Of a DNA stretch of 64,000 nucleotides, positions 35,909-44,294 are shown one piece after another. Under the pieces are notes generated by a model. That model was given only the letters and a program-made list of their open reading frames with translations, was not told where the DNA came from and ran no database searches. Numbering within the stretch: the first letter of the stretch is position 1; each line of letters opens with the position of its first letter. The DNA is from Pseudacidovorax sp. NFM-22 (lineage in GTDB: Bacteria; Pseudomonadota; Gammaproteobacteria; Burkholderiales; Burkholderiaceae_C): NCBI RefSeq assembly GCF_021401245.1, contig NZ_JACBFY010000014.1:21273-85272 (forward strand), written 5' to 3'. The translations under genes were made by a program, and so were the position numbers.

Positions 35909-37603
35909 TCAGGGCGCGACGCAGGCGAAGCTGGTCGCGCGTTCGGTGTCGCCGCCGCGGAAGCGGGCGACGGCGGGATAGGGGCACAGGGGCCGGGTGC
36001 GGTCGGGCGCCCAGCTGGCGGGCACCTCGGGGTTGGGCTGCGGCGAGCCGGGCCCGCGGGCCTCGGCCAGCACCTGCTCGGGCGCGTGGCCGCCCTCGAC
36101 CCAGTCGACCAGTGCCGTGAGCATGTCGAACTGGTCGGTCGAGGGGCCGCCGCTGCAGTGGTTCATGCCGGGCACCGGGAAGTAGCGCACGAATTCGCCG
36201 GCACGGCCGGCGTGCGTGGCCTGCAGGCGCTCGTACCAGGCGGCGGTGTCGTCAGACGAGAACACGCCGTCGCCCGTGCCGTGGTAGACGATCATGCGGC
36301 CGCCCCGGGCCCGCAGCGACTGCAGGCGCTCGGCGTTGGGCGGCGTCATGAAGGCCATGGCGGATTCGTCGTAGGGCGCCTGCGTCGCGTCGATGCGGGG
36401 CGCATCGCGGTCCATGTCGAAGCCGAGTGCGAAGGCCATGCCCTGCGGCCGGTCGGCCATCGGCGGTGTGCTGAAGATGAAGGCCACGGCGCCGGCATCG
36501 CGGGTGGCGGGGCTGGCCAGCTTCCATTCGCGCCAGTTGGCGCCCGAGACGCCGGGGTCGAAGGGGAAGCTGCTGTAGATCTGGCGGCCATTGCTGTCGC
36601 GGGCGCCTGCGAAGACGCGGGCCAGCGCCATCTTCTGCGCCGGATCCAGGCAGCTGTCCTGCCGGCCCGCGGTGCAGGTGGGCACGTCGCGGCCCAGGTT
36701 GAAGCGGGCCTGGCAGGACTTGACGTCGCCGACGATGCCGTCGGTCAGGCCGTCGAGCATGTCGCAGCGCGCCAGCACGGCGCGCGAGAGGGTCTGCAAC
36801 TGGCCGGGCGTGAAAGCCGTCTGCAGGTCGGGCTCACCCTGGGGCGTCTTGGCCGTGGCGAGCGGCGCGTACTGCTGGGCGCCGTAGAGCTGGGCCACGG
36901 CCGCGCGCGGCAGGTGGAAGCCGGGGTTGCCGGCCAGCACGCCGTCGAAGGCCTGGGGCAGGCGCGAGGCCGCCACCATGGCGTGGCGCCCGCCGTTGGA
37001 GCAGCCCGCGATGTAGGAGCGGTCGGCCGGTCGCCCATAGGCCTGTGCGACGAGCTGCTTGGCCACGGGCGTGAGCTGGGCCACGGCGCTGTAGCCGTAG
37101 TCGCGCCGCGCCTGCGGATCGAGGCCGAAGCGCGGGTTGGGCGCGGGATGGCCGGCGTCGCTGCTGACCACCGCGAAGCCCATCGACAGCGCATTGGTGT
37201 GCGGCCCGCCGCCGCCGATGCCGCCCAGCGCCGGCACGACCACGCCGTCCAGCCCGCCGTTGGCCTGGAACAGGAAGCGGCCATTCCAGGCCTGCGGCAG
37301 CCGCAGCTCGAAGCCGATGGCGTAGCGCTGGCCGTCCACCGTGCTGGTGCGCTCGGCCATGCGGCCCTGCACCAGGCAGTGGGCGGGCGCCTGTTCGCTG
37401 CCACCGCGCACCGCCACCGGGCCGGCCGGCACGCTGCGCACGGCTGTGAACACCACGCCCGGCGCGGCTTCGAGCCCTTCGCAGGTGTGCAGTTCGCCGG
37501 GGCGCGCGGCCTTCATGGCCGTGGCCGCGTCGGGCGGACGCGAGCCGCAGGCCGCAAGCAGGGCGATGGCGCCGCCGAGGGCGGCAAGGCGGAAGGTGTT
37601 CAT
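35909..37603 (-). CDS. Lipoprotein tannase/feruloyl esterase family (copy 1)
   Basis: Tannase/feruloyl esterase family proteins cleave esters of gallate or hydroxycinnamates. This 564-residue protein has a lipoprotein signal, with the lipobox ALLAAC and Cys near residue 19. The catalytic CS-D-HC set is complete: GCSNGGRHAM (Ser nucleophile), the Asp region GTGDGVFSSDD, and MNHCSGG (His). The paired cysteines are expected to form the disulfide that holds Ser and His together. It is 17 bases upstream of the acyl-CoA dehydrogenase gene in the same transcription direction. It likely releases free hydroxycinnamate in the periplasm or at the outer membrane. Confidence 0.93.
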   Translation of the reverse strand: MNTFRLAALGGAIALLAACGSRPPDAATAMKAARPGELHTCEGLEAAPGVVFTAVRSVPAGPVAVRGGSEQAPAHCLVQGRMAERTSTVDGQRYAIGFELRLPQAWNGRFLFQANGGLDGVVVPALGGIGGGGPHTNALSMGFAVVSSDAGHPAPNPRFGLDPQARRDYGYSAVAQLTPVAKQLVAQAYGRPADRSYIAGCSNGGRHAMVAASRLPQAFDGVLAGNPGFHLPRAAVAQLYGAQQYAPLATAKTPQGEPDLQTAFTPGQLQTLSRAVLARCDMLDGLTDGIVGDVKSCQARFNLGRDVPTCTAGRQDSCLDPAQKMALARVFAGARDSNGRQIYSSFPFDPGVSGANWREWKLASPATRDAGAVAFIFSTPPMADRPQGMAFALGFDMDRDAPRIDATQAPYDESAMAFMTPPNAERLQSLRARGGRMIVYHGTGDGVFSSDDTAAWYERLQATHAGRAGEFVRYFPVPGMNHCSGGPSTDQFDMLTALVDWVEGGHAPEQVLAEARGPGSPQPNPEVPASWAPDRTRPLCPYPAVARFRGGDTERATSFACVAP

Positions 37604-37675
37604 GATCGGGGTCTCGCAAACGGCGCGAAGCCGGCATCGTAAGAGCCGGCTTCGCGATCGGTCAGCCTGGGGCGA

Positions 37676-38662
37676 TCAGGACTCTGCCGTAAAGCCGATC
37701 TGCTTGACCAGGGGGCCCCAGCGCTCGAACTCCGCCTTCTGGTCGGCCGCCATGTCCTGCGCCGTGGTGCCGTGGGCCACCAGGCCCACGAGCGCCAGCG
37801 AGTCGATCACCGCCTTGTCCTTCAGGGCTGCGTTGATCGCGGCATTGGCCGAGGCCAGCACGGCCGCGGGCGTCTTGGCAGGCGCGTAGAAGCCGAACCA
37901 TTCCTCCGAGGTCACGTCCGGGTAGCCCAGCTCGGTGAAAGTGGGCACGTCGGGCAGGTAGGGCGAGCGCTTCTTGCCCGAGGTGGCCAGCACGCGCACG
38001 CGGCCGTTCTTCATGTACTGCAGGTAGTCGCCGCTGGGGTTCATGGCCGCGGCGATCTGGCCGCCCACCAGGTCGGTGATGCTGGGCACGGTGCCGCGGT
38101 AGGGCACGTGCTTCAGTTCCACGCCCGAGCGCATGCCCAGCAGCGCGCCCAGCAGGTGCGGCATGGAGCCGGCACCGGGCGAGCCGTAGCTGGCCTGCGC
38201 CGGGTTGGCCTTGGCCCAGGCGAGGAAGTCCTTCAGCGTCTTCACCTCGGCCGGCACCGCCGGGCCCACGGCCAGGCCGTGGAACATGATGGCGCCGATG
38301 GAGACGGGCGTGACGTCCTCGGGCTTGTAGGTCAGCTTGGGGTAGATGTACGGATACACCGCGATGGCCGATACCGGCGCCAGCGTGAGCACCGAGCCGT
38401 CCGGCGGCGAGTTCTTCAGCGTCTCGACCGCGATGCGGCCGCCGGCGCCCGGCTTGTTCTCGACATAGGCGCCCTTGGCATAGGCGGTGCCGGCGATCTT
38501 CTCGGCCACGCGGCGGGCGACGGTGTCACCGGCGCTGCCGGCCGGGAAGCCGTACATGATCTTGACCTGCTCGATGGCCTGGGCGAAGGCCGACAGGGGC
38601 GACAGGGCGCCCATGGCGGCCGCGCCGCCGAGGGTGTGGAGGAATTGACGACGATGTTGCAT
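37676..38662 (-). CDS. Bug family periplasmic receptor in the hydroxycinnamate operon
   Basis: This is a 328-residue receptor with a Tat-like signal (MQHRRQFLHTLGGAAAMGAL, about 1-26). Family segments are VKIMYGFPAGSAGDTVARRVAEK (described by its ends, about 30-52), VENKPGAGGRIAVE and SYGSPGAGSMPHLLGALLG. A GGAGA ribosome binding site precedes the ATG. It sits between two tannase/feruloyl esterase genes, so its ligand is probably a product or precursor of those esterases, such as a hydroxycinnamate. No tctAB permease genes are present nearby. Confidence 0.92.
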   Translation of the reverse strand: MQHRRQFLHTLGGAAAMGALSPLSAFAQAIEQVKIMYGFPAGSAGDTVARRVAEKIAGTAYAKGAYVENKPGAGGRIAVETLKNSPPDGSVLTLAPVSAIAVYPYIYPKLTYKPEDVTPVSIGAIMFHGLAVGPAVPAEVKTLKDFLAWAKANPAQASYGSPGAGSMPHLLGALLGMRSGVELKHVPYRGTVPSITDLVGGQIAAAMNPSGDYLQYMKNGRVRVLATSGKKRSPYLPDVPTFTELGYPDVTSEEWFGFYAPAKTPAAVLASANAAINAALKDKAVIDSLALVGLVAHGTTAQDMAADQKAEFERWGPLVKQIGFTAES

Positions 38663-38696
38663 GGATGTCTCCGGAGAGCGAAGGAAGAAAACGGGG

Positions 38697-40511
38697 TCAG
38701 CGGCAGCTGAAGTTGGCTGCGTCCTCCAGGCTGCCCGTGCCGTTGTAGCGGGCAACCTTCGGATAGGGGCACAGCGGACGGGTGCGGGTGGCGGACCAGG
38801 TGGCCGGCAGGTCGGCATTGACGCCGCCGGCATTGCCGGTGCCGCGAGCGCTGGCCACCACGCGGTCGGGGGCCTGGCCTTGCTCCACCCACTTGACCAG
38901 GGCGCTGAGCATGTCGAACTGGTCGGTGGCCGGGCCGCCCGAGCAATGGTTCATGCCGGGGATCAGGTACAGCCGCGCGAAATTGGAGGCGTCGCCGCCG
39001 TTGTCCTTTTGCAGTTGCTGGTACCAGTCGACCGAGTCGTCGCTGGAGAAGATCGGGTCGGCCGTGCCGTGGTAGACCATCAGCTTGGCGCCGCGCTTCT
39101 TCAGGGCCGGCAGCTTGCCGTAGTTGGGCGGGGTCATGAAGGACATCGCACTCTCGGCATAAATGCCGGAGGTGGCGTTCACCTTGCTCAGCATGGTGTC
39201 CAGGTTGCCCGTCAGCGCAAAGCTCGGTCCATTGAAGGTGCTCGCGTCCTCGGGTGGCGACTGGAAGACCAGACCGACGGCACCCGTGTCAAGCAGGGTC
39301 GGGAAGACGAACTTCCACAGTGCCCAGCCGCCCGTGTCCAGGCCGGCGTCATACGGGAAGCTGTTGTAGATCCGCTTGCCGCTGGGCGTCGACGCACCGC
39401 CCTTGAACAGCTTGTCGATCTTGGACTTCTGGTCAGCGCTGAGGCAGGTGCCGTTGCGCGTGGTCGCACAGGTGGGCACATCGCGGTTGATGTCGAACGC
39501 GGCCTGGCAGGCCGCGTTGTCCTGCACCATGCCGTCGGCGGCGCCGTCCAGCCCGTCGCATTGGGCGAGCACTGCCTTGGTGACCAGTGTGCGCTCGGCC
39601 TGCGTGAAACCGCTGCCCAGATCGCCAGGCGTGGTGGCCAGCGTGTTGTAGGTCTGGGCGCCTGCGATGTTGGCGGTGGCGGCCAGGGGAAGGCGCGTGC
39701 CCGGATCGCCGGCCAGGATGCCGTCGTACTGGTCCGCGTAGCGGGACGCCGCGACCATGGCATGCCGGCCGCCGTTGGAACAGCCGCCGAAGTAGGAACG
39801 CTCCGGGCCCTTGCCGTAGGCGGTCTGGATGGCGCTCTTGGCCATGGGCGTGAGCTTGGCCACGGCCTGGTAGCCATAGTCGAGGCGGGCTTGCGGATCG
39901 ATGCCGAAATTCGCGCCCATCGCGGCGGTATGACCCGCGTCGGAGCTGATCACGGCGAAGCCCATCTTGAGCGCATTGCTGAGACCGCCGCCGCCCCCTA
40001 CGTCACCAGTGGCCGTGGCGACGCTGCCGTCCAGGCCGCCGTTGGCCTGATAGAAGAAGCGGCCGTTCCAGCTGGTGGGCAGGCGCATTTCGAAGCCGAT
40101 GGCGTAGCTCTTGCCGTCGACGCTGCTCGTGCGGGGGAACATGTTGCCCGTCAGACGGCAATGTTCCGGCACGTCGGTGCCTGCGACCTTGAGCGCGCCA
40201 GCCGCGACCACCGTGGCCGCGGTGATGGTGGTGTTGGCGTAGGTGAAACGTGTGGCGAGATCGGTGCAGGAGGTCAGCGTGGCGCCGGTGGCCGGCGACA
40301 GCTGCGGAATGGTCTCGACCGCCGGGGCCGGCGCGGGTGCCGGGGCGGGCGCAGGTGCTGGCGCGGGCTGGTTGGCCGCGATCAGCGCCGCCGCCAGCGC
40401 GGCGTTCTGGTTGTTGTCGTTGCCCGAGCCGCCGCAGGCCGCCAGCAGCGCGAGGGGTGCGGCCGCCGCCAGGGCGCGCAACGCGAAAGTCTTGCCGTCT
40501 TCCTTCTTCAT
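38697..40511 (-). CDS. Lipoprotein tannase/feruloyl esterase family (copy 2, with Pro-Ala linker)
   Basis: This is a 604-residue paralogue of the other esterase in the operon. The lipobox LALLAAC is followed by an Asn-rich stretch and a (Pro-Ala)n linker (about residues 49-64), which would hold the enzyme away from the membrane. The catalytic elements are intact: GCSNGGRHAM, GTADPIFSSDD and MNHCSGG. The start at 40511 has GGAGA upstream; an in-frame codon 13 positions earlier is not preferred. The two copies share the core architecture but differ in linker and loops, suggesting different ester specificities. Confidence 0.93.
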   Translation of the reverse strand: MKKEDGKTFALRALAAAAPLALLAACGGSGNDNNQNAALAAALIAANQPAPAPAPAPAPAPAPAVETIPQLSPATGATLTSCTDLATRFTYANTTITAATVVAAGALKVAGTDVPEHCRLTGNMFPRTSSVDGKSYAIGFEMRLPTSWNGRFFYQANGGLDGSVATATGDVGGGGGLSNALKMGFAVISSDAGHTAAMGANFGIDPQARLDYGYQAVAKLTPMAKSAIQTAYGKGPERSYFGGCSNGGRHAMVAASRYADQYDGILAGDPGTRLPLAATANIAGAQTYNTLATTPGDLGSGFTQAERTLVTKAVLAQCDGLDGAADGMVQDNAACQAAFDINRDVPTCATTRNGTCLSADQKSKIDKLFKGGASTPSGKRIYNSFPYDAGLDTGGWALWKFVFPTLLDTGAVGLVFQSPPEDASTFNGPSFALTGNLDTMLSKVNATSGIYAESAMSFMTPPNYGKLPALKKRGAKLMVYHGTADPIFSSDDSVDWYQQLQKDNGGDASNFARLYLIPGMNHCSGGPATDQFDMLSALVKWVEQGQAPDRVVASARGTGNAGGVNADLPATWSATRTRPLCPYPKVARYNGTGSLEDAANFSCR

Positions 40512-40584
40512 GGTTTGTCTCCGTGGTGGTTCTTCGTGAAGGTCTCGCACAAGGAAGGAGCGGCCCCTCGGCCGCTCCGGGGGG

Positions 40585-41349
40585 TCAGCGCGGCGCCATG
40601 CGCAGCGCGCCGTCCAGCCGGATCACCTCGCCATTGAGGTGGCCGTTGGTCACGATGTGGCAGGCCAGCTCGGCGAATTCCGAGGGCTTGCCCAGACGGG
40701 GGGGGAAGGGAATGGCGGCGGCCAGCGATTGCTGCACCGGCTCGGGCAGCTCCAGCAGCAGCGGCGTCGCGAAGATGCCGGGCGCCACGGTGCACACGCG
40801 GATGCCGTGCTGCGCCAGGTCGCGCGCCATCGGCAGCGTCATGCCGACCAGGCCGCCCTTGGAGGCGCTGTAGGCCTGCTGGCCCACCTGGCCATCGAAG
40901 GCGGCCACCGAGGCGGTGAACATCATCACGCCGCGCTCGCCGCCGTCCAGCGTTTCGAGTCTGGCGCAGCGGGCCGCGAAGAGGCGGCTCACGTTGTAGG
41001 TGCCGATCAGGTTGACCTGGATGACGCGGGCGAAGTCTTCCAGCGGCGCGGCGCTGCCGTCCTTGCCGACGATGCGCTTCGCGCTGCCGATGCCGGCCAC
41101 GTTCATCAGGATGCGGGCGGGGCCGTGCGCCTCGGCCGCGGCGCTCAGGGCGGCCTCGACGCTCGCCGTGTCGGTGATGTCGCAGGCGAAGGCCGCGCCG
41201 CCGATGTCGGCCGCGACCTTCTTCGCCTGGTCGAGGTTGCGGTCGAGCACCGCCACCTTGGCGCCCAGACGGGCGAGTTCGCGGGCGGTGGCTTCGCCCA
41301 GGCCGGAGGCGCCACCGGTGACCAGCGCGCTTTGTCCTTCGATCTTCAT
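40585..41349 (-). CDS. SDR of the 3-hydroxyacyl-CoA dehydrogenase (HSD10-like) type
   Basis: This is a 254-residue NAD-dependent SDR with TGGASGLG (11-18), Asp at the end of beta2 (VLDRN, NAD preference), Ser147, Tyr160 and Lys164 (YSASK). The HSD10-like arrangement includes VAPGIFATPLL after the active site. In this operon it would oxidise the 3-hydroxy-3-arylpropanoyl-CoA made by the crotonase to the beta-keto thioester. AAGGAGATG stands upstream. The gene follows the CoA ligase gene across a 142-base repeat region. Confidence 0.92.
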   Translation of the reverse strand: MKIEGQSALVTGGASGLGEATARELARLGAKVAVLDRNLDQAKKVAADIGGAAFACDITDTASVEAALSAAAEAHGPARILMNVAGIGSAKRIVGKDGSAAPLEDFARVIQVNLIGTYNVSRLFAARCARLETLDGGERGVMMFTASVAAFDGQVGQQAYSASKGGLVGMTLPMARDLAQHGIRVCTVAPGIFATPLLLELPEPVQQSLAAAIPFPPRLGKPSEFAELACHIVTNGHLNGEVIRLDGALRMAPR

Positions 41350-41370
41350 GGGTTCATCTCCTTGGTTTCT

Positions 41371-41483
41371 TGCTCCTTCCCCCTCTGGGGAAAGGTGGGG
41401 ATGGGGGCGTTCGGCGGTAGATGGCCTGCTGCTCGACGACCGCCGCAGGCCCCCACCCCCGCCCTCCCCCAGCGGGGGAGGGA
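41371..41483. repeat. Intra-operon REP-like hairpin pair
   Basis: The first hairpin pairs CCTTCCCC (41375-41382) with GGGGAAAGG. The second is a perfect 9-base stem, CCCTCCCCC (41462-41470) with GGGGGAGGG (41474-41482). They sit in opposite orientation about 70 bases apart, with complementary G-rich and C-rich flanks. The unit lies inside the transcript between the CoA ligase and SDR genes, where it could pause, process or stabilise mRNA. It resembles the hairpin at 7607-7640. Confidence 0.65.
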
Positions 41484-41491
41484 GCCAATGG

Positions 41492-43393
41492 CTACTGCCA
41501 CTGGGGCTTGATGGTGAACGGCAGCGTGTCGGCGTGCAGGGCCTGCACCGCGTCGTCGCGGTGCTTGAGCACGGCGCGCTGGTTGATCGAGCCCTTGTCG
41601 GTGATCTCGCCCTTGTCGATGGAGGGCGGCTCGGCCACCAGCGCGGCGCGGGCGATGCGGTTGGCGCTGCCCGTGGCGTCGCCCGCCAGGCGGTCGATCA
41701 CCTTCTGAAAGTGCAGTTGAACCTCCGGATGCTCCAGCACCGACTTCAGCGGCACGTCGCCTGGCAGCGAGGGCGCCAGCTCGCGCACCGCCTGGGTCGG
41801 GAAGATCAGCGCGCCCACTTCCTTCAGGTTGATGCCGGTGAGCACCACGTCCTGCACATAGGGCGCGCCGAAGGCGATCACCTTGGCGCGCAGCGGACCG
41901 ACGCTCACGAAGGTGCCGGTGGCCAGCTTGAAGTCCTCGGCGATGCGGCCGTCGAAGCGCAGGCCCAGGTGGATGTTGTCGGGGTCGATCCAGGCGACGG
42001 CGTCGCCGGTCTTGAAGAAGCCTTCCTCGTCGAAGGCCTCGTGCGTGGCTTCGGGCATGCGCCAGTAGCCGGGCGTGACGTTGGGGCCGCGGTAGCGGAT
42101 CTCGACCTTGCCGTCGGTGGGCACCAGCTTGATCTCCATGCCCGCGCAGGGCAGGCCCAGGTCGCCCGTGCGCACTTCGGGCCGGGTGATGTACAGGCCG
42201 AAGGGGCCGGACTCGGTCATGCCCAGGCCGGTGCCCATCACCAGGCGCTCGCCGATCTCGGCCTCCTGCAGGCGGTGCAGCTGATCCCACACGGCCTGGG
42301 GCAGGGCCGCGCCGGCGTAGAAGAACATGCGGCAGCGCGACAGCAGCTTCTTGCGCAGCGCCGGGTCTTCCTCCATCGCGTTGGCGATGTACTCGAAGCC
42401 GGTGGGCACGTTGAAGTAGACGGTGGGCGCGATCTCGCGCAGGTTGCGCAGCGTCTCGGCGATGCCGCCCGGCGTGGGCTTGCCGTCGTCGATGTAGAGC
42501 GTGCCGCCGTTGTCCAGCACGATGCCGACGTTGTGGTTGCCGCCGAAGGTGTGGTTCCAGGGCAGCCAGTCGATCAGCACCGGCGGCTCCTCGCCCAGCG
42601 CAGGAATGGAGGCACGCAGCTGCTGCTGGTTGGCGCACCACATGCGGTGGGTGTTGATGACCGCCTTGGGGTTCTTCGTGGAGCCCGAGGTGAACAGGAA
42701 CTTGGTGATGGTGCCCGGGTGCGTGCCGTGCATGGCCGCCTCGACGGCGGATGTGGGCTCGGTGGCCAGCAGCTGCGACAGCGGCGTGACCGTGCGGCCT
42801 TCCAGCGCGCCGCCGCCCAGCACCACCTCGGTGTCGGCCGGCACCACGGCGGCGATGGCTGCGGCATAGCGCGTGTCGCTGGCAAACACCAGGCCGGGCG
42901 TGAGCGTGCCGATCACATGGCGCAGCTTGTCGTAGTCCTTGCTGACCAGCGAATAGGGCGGCGACACCGGGCAGTGCGGAATGCCCACGTAGAGCGCGCC
43001 CAGCGCCAGCAGCAGGTGCTCAATGCTGTTCTCGCTGAGGATGGCGACCGGCCGGTCCTCGCTCAGGCCGCGGTCCAGCAGCGCCTGACCGATGGCGCGG
43101 GCCTTGGACAGCGCCTCGCGGTAGCTGATGCGGATCCAGTCGCCGGTGCTGCCGTCGGCATTGCGCGCGCGGCGGGCCACGAAGGTCCGGTCGGGCGCCA
43201 TGGCGGCCCAGTACACCAGCCGGTCCGTCATGCGGTGGGCATGGTGGCCCAGCGGCTTGACGGCCTGCAGGTATTGCACGCCGCCTTCGGCCTCGCGCAG
43301 CACGGCGCGGGTGATGCCGAATTCGAGCGCGCGGTAGCGGGCGGCAGGCGCAGCGGCGGGGGTCGCGGTGGGCATGTCCAGTGTCTCCAGCAT
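41492..43393 (-). CDS. fcs: Feruloyl-CoA synthase (hydroxycinnamate-CoA ligase)
   Basis: ATP-dependent activation of ferulate, coumarate or caffeate to the CoA thioester, the entry step. The protein has 633 residues, typical for the long bacterial feruloyl-CoA synthases. The adenylate-forming motifs are FLFTSGSTKNPKAVINTH (P-loop), GTGLGMTESGPFG and the FKTGDAVAW region, with the family-typical WLPWNHTFGGNHN. GAAGGA before the ATG at 43393 fixes the start. It lies 25 bases after the crotonase stop. Substrate range is inferred from family and from the esterases and crotonase alongside. Confidence 0.92.
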   Translation of the reverse strand: MLETLDMPTATPAAAPAARYRALEFGITRAVLREAEGGVQYLQAVKPLGHHAHRMTDRLVYWAAMAPDRTFVARRARNADGSTGDWIRISYREALSKARAIGQALLDRGLSEDRPVAILSENSIEHLLLALGALYVGIPHCPVSPPYSLVSKDYDKLRHVIGTLTPGLVFASDTRYAAAIAAVVPADTEVVLGGGALEGRTVTPLSQLLATEPTSAVEAAMHGTHPGTITKFLFTSGSTKNPKAVINTHRMWCANQQQLRASIPALGEEPPVLIDWLPWNHTFGGNHNVGIVLDNGGTLYIDDGKPTPGGIAETLRNLREIAPTVYFNVPTGFEYIANAMEEDPALRKKLLSRCRMFFYAGAALPQAVWDQLHRLQEAEIGERLVMGTGLGMTESGPFGLYITRPEVRTGDLGLPCAGMEIKLVPTDGKVEIRYRGPNVTPGYWRMPEATHEAFDEEGFFKTGDAVAWIDPDNIHLGLRFDGRIAEDFKLATGTFVSVGPLRAKVIAFGAPYVQDVVLTGINLKEVGALIFPTQAVRELAPSLPGDVPLKSVLEHPEVQLHFQKVIDRLAGDATGSANRIARAALVAEPPSIDKGEITDKGSINQRAVLKHRDDAVQALHADTLPFTIKPQWQ

Positions 43394-43418
43394 GTTCTTG
43401 TCCTTCGGTGCTGAGGCC

Positions 43419-44192
43419 TCAGCCCTTGGTGACTTTCGCCGCCTTGCCTTCGAGGAAGGCACGCACGCGGGCCTTGGCCTCGGGCGCGTCCTGCACGATG
43501 CCGGACATCAGCGCCTCCGTGAAGAAGCCGTGGTCGGCGCTCTGCTCGGCGATGCGGGGCAGGGCGTGCATCAGCGCGTAGTTGGTCAGCGGCGCATTGG
43601 TGGCGATGCGGCGGGCCAGTTCGATGGCCTTGTCGACGGCTGCGCCCTCGGGCACCAGGTACTGGGCGAAGCCGGCGCGCTCGCCGTCCTCGGCGTTGTA
43701 GACGCGGCCGGTCATCATCATGTCGGTCATGCGGGCCACGCCGATCAGGCGCGGGATGCGCACCGAGCCGCCGCCGCCCACGAAGATGCCGCGCGTGCCT
43801 TCGGGCAGCGCATAGAAGGTGCTGGCATCGGCCACGCGGATGTGGCAGGCGCTGGCCAGCTCCAGGCCGCCACCGACCACGGCGCCGTGCAGGGCGGCCA
43901 CCACGGGAACGGGGCCATGCTGCACCAGCTCCAGCGCGGCATGCCACATGCGCGAATGGCGCAGGCCGCCGCCGGCATCGCGCTCGCTGATCTCCGACAG
44001 GTCCAGGCCGGCGCAGAAATGCGGGCCTTCGCCGTCGAGCACCACGGCGCGCACGGTGTCGGGCAGGCTCTCGAAGGTGTTGCGCAGGGCCAGGATCAGG
44101 CCGTCGTTGAGGGCGTTGCGCTTGGCCGGGCGCGTGAGGCGGACGATGGCGATGTCGCCCTGGATGTCGAGGCTGAGGTCCTGATGGGTCAT
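43419..44192 (-). CDS. Crotonase: hydroxycinnamoyl-CoA hydratase candidate
   Basis: This is a 257-residue enoyl-CoA hydratase/isomerase. The oxyanion-hole segments are HFCAGLDLSE (about 58-68) and GAVVGGGLELA (about 103-113). Both hydratase glutamates are in place: Glu111 (GGGLELA) and Glu131 (PEGTRG). It would hydrate feruloyl-CoA or coumaroyl-CoA. Whether it also performs the retro-aldol lyase reaction to vanillin cannot be seen from sequence; the adjacent SDR and the lack of an aldehyde dehydrogenase favour hydration only. It is the first gene of the minus-strand array, divergent from the amidohydrolase. Confidence 0.88.
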   Translation of the reverse strand: MTHQDLSLDIQGDIAIVRLTRPAKRNALNDGLILALRNTFESLPDTVRAVVLDGEGPHFCAGLDLSEISERDAGGGLRHSRMWHAALELVQHGPVPVVAALHGAVVGGGLELASACHIRVADASTFYALPEGTRGIFVGGGGSVRIPRLIGVARMTDMMMTGRVYNAEDGERAGFAQYLVPEGAAVDKAIELARRIATNAPLTNYALMHALPRIAEQSADHGFFTEALMSGIVQDAPEAKARVRAFLEGKAAKVTKG

Positions 44193-44207
44193 GATTGCGT
44201 TCGGAAG

Positions 44208-44237
44208 TTGGATCGATTATGGTTATCCAAAATAATC
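44208..44237. promoter_or_regulatory. Interleaved inverted repeats, putative MarR operator
   Basis: There are two overlapping dyads, each with 6-base arms and an 11-base spacer. TTGGAT/ATCCAA spans 44208-44230 and GATTAT/ATAATC spans 44215-44237; their centres are 7 bases apart. The site is an AT-rich island in the 102-base divergent region between the crotonase and amidohydrolase genes. It begins 16 bases upstream of the crotonase ATG and overlaps the expected core promoters. Confidence 0.7.
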
Positions 44238-44294
44238 AATTCAACGGCCCGGAACGGCCAACTCATCAGTACTTACCCGAACGGAGACGCGCCC

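Noticed and set aside
40320..40375. Hexameric Pro-Ala coding tract as a phase-variable simple repeat
   Set aside because: Codons vary (several Ala and Pro codons are used), so the DNA is not an identical tandem repeat and slippage switching is unlikely.
43419..44192. Crotonase named as feruloyl-CoA hydratase/lyase (Ech)
   Set aside because: Lyase activity cannot be told from these residues; neighbouring SDR and amidohydrolase argue for hydration only, so the name was not used.
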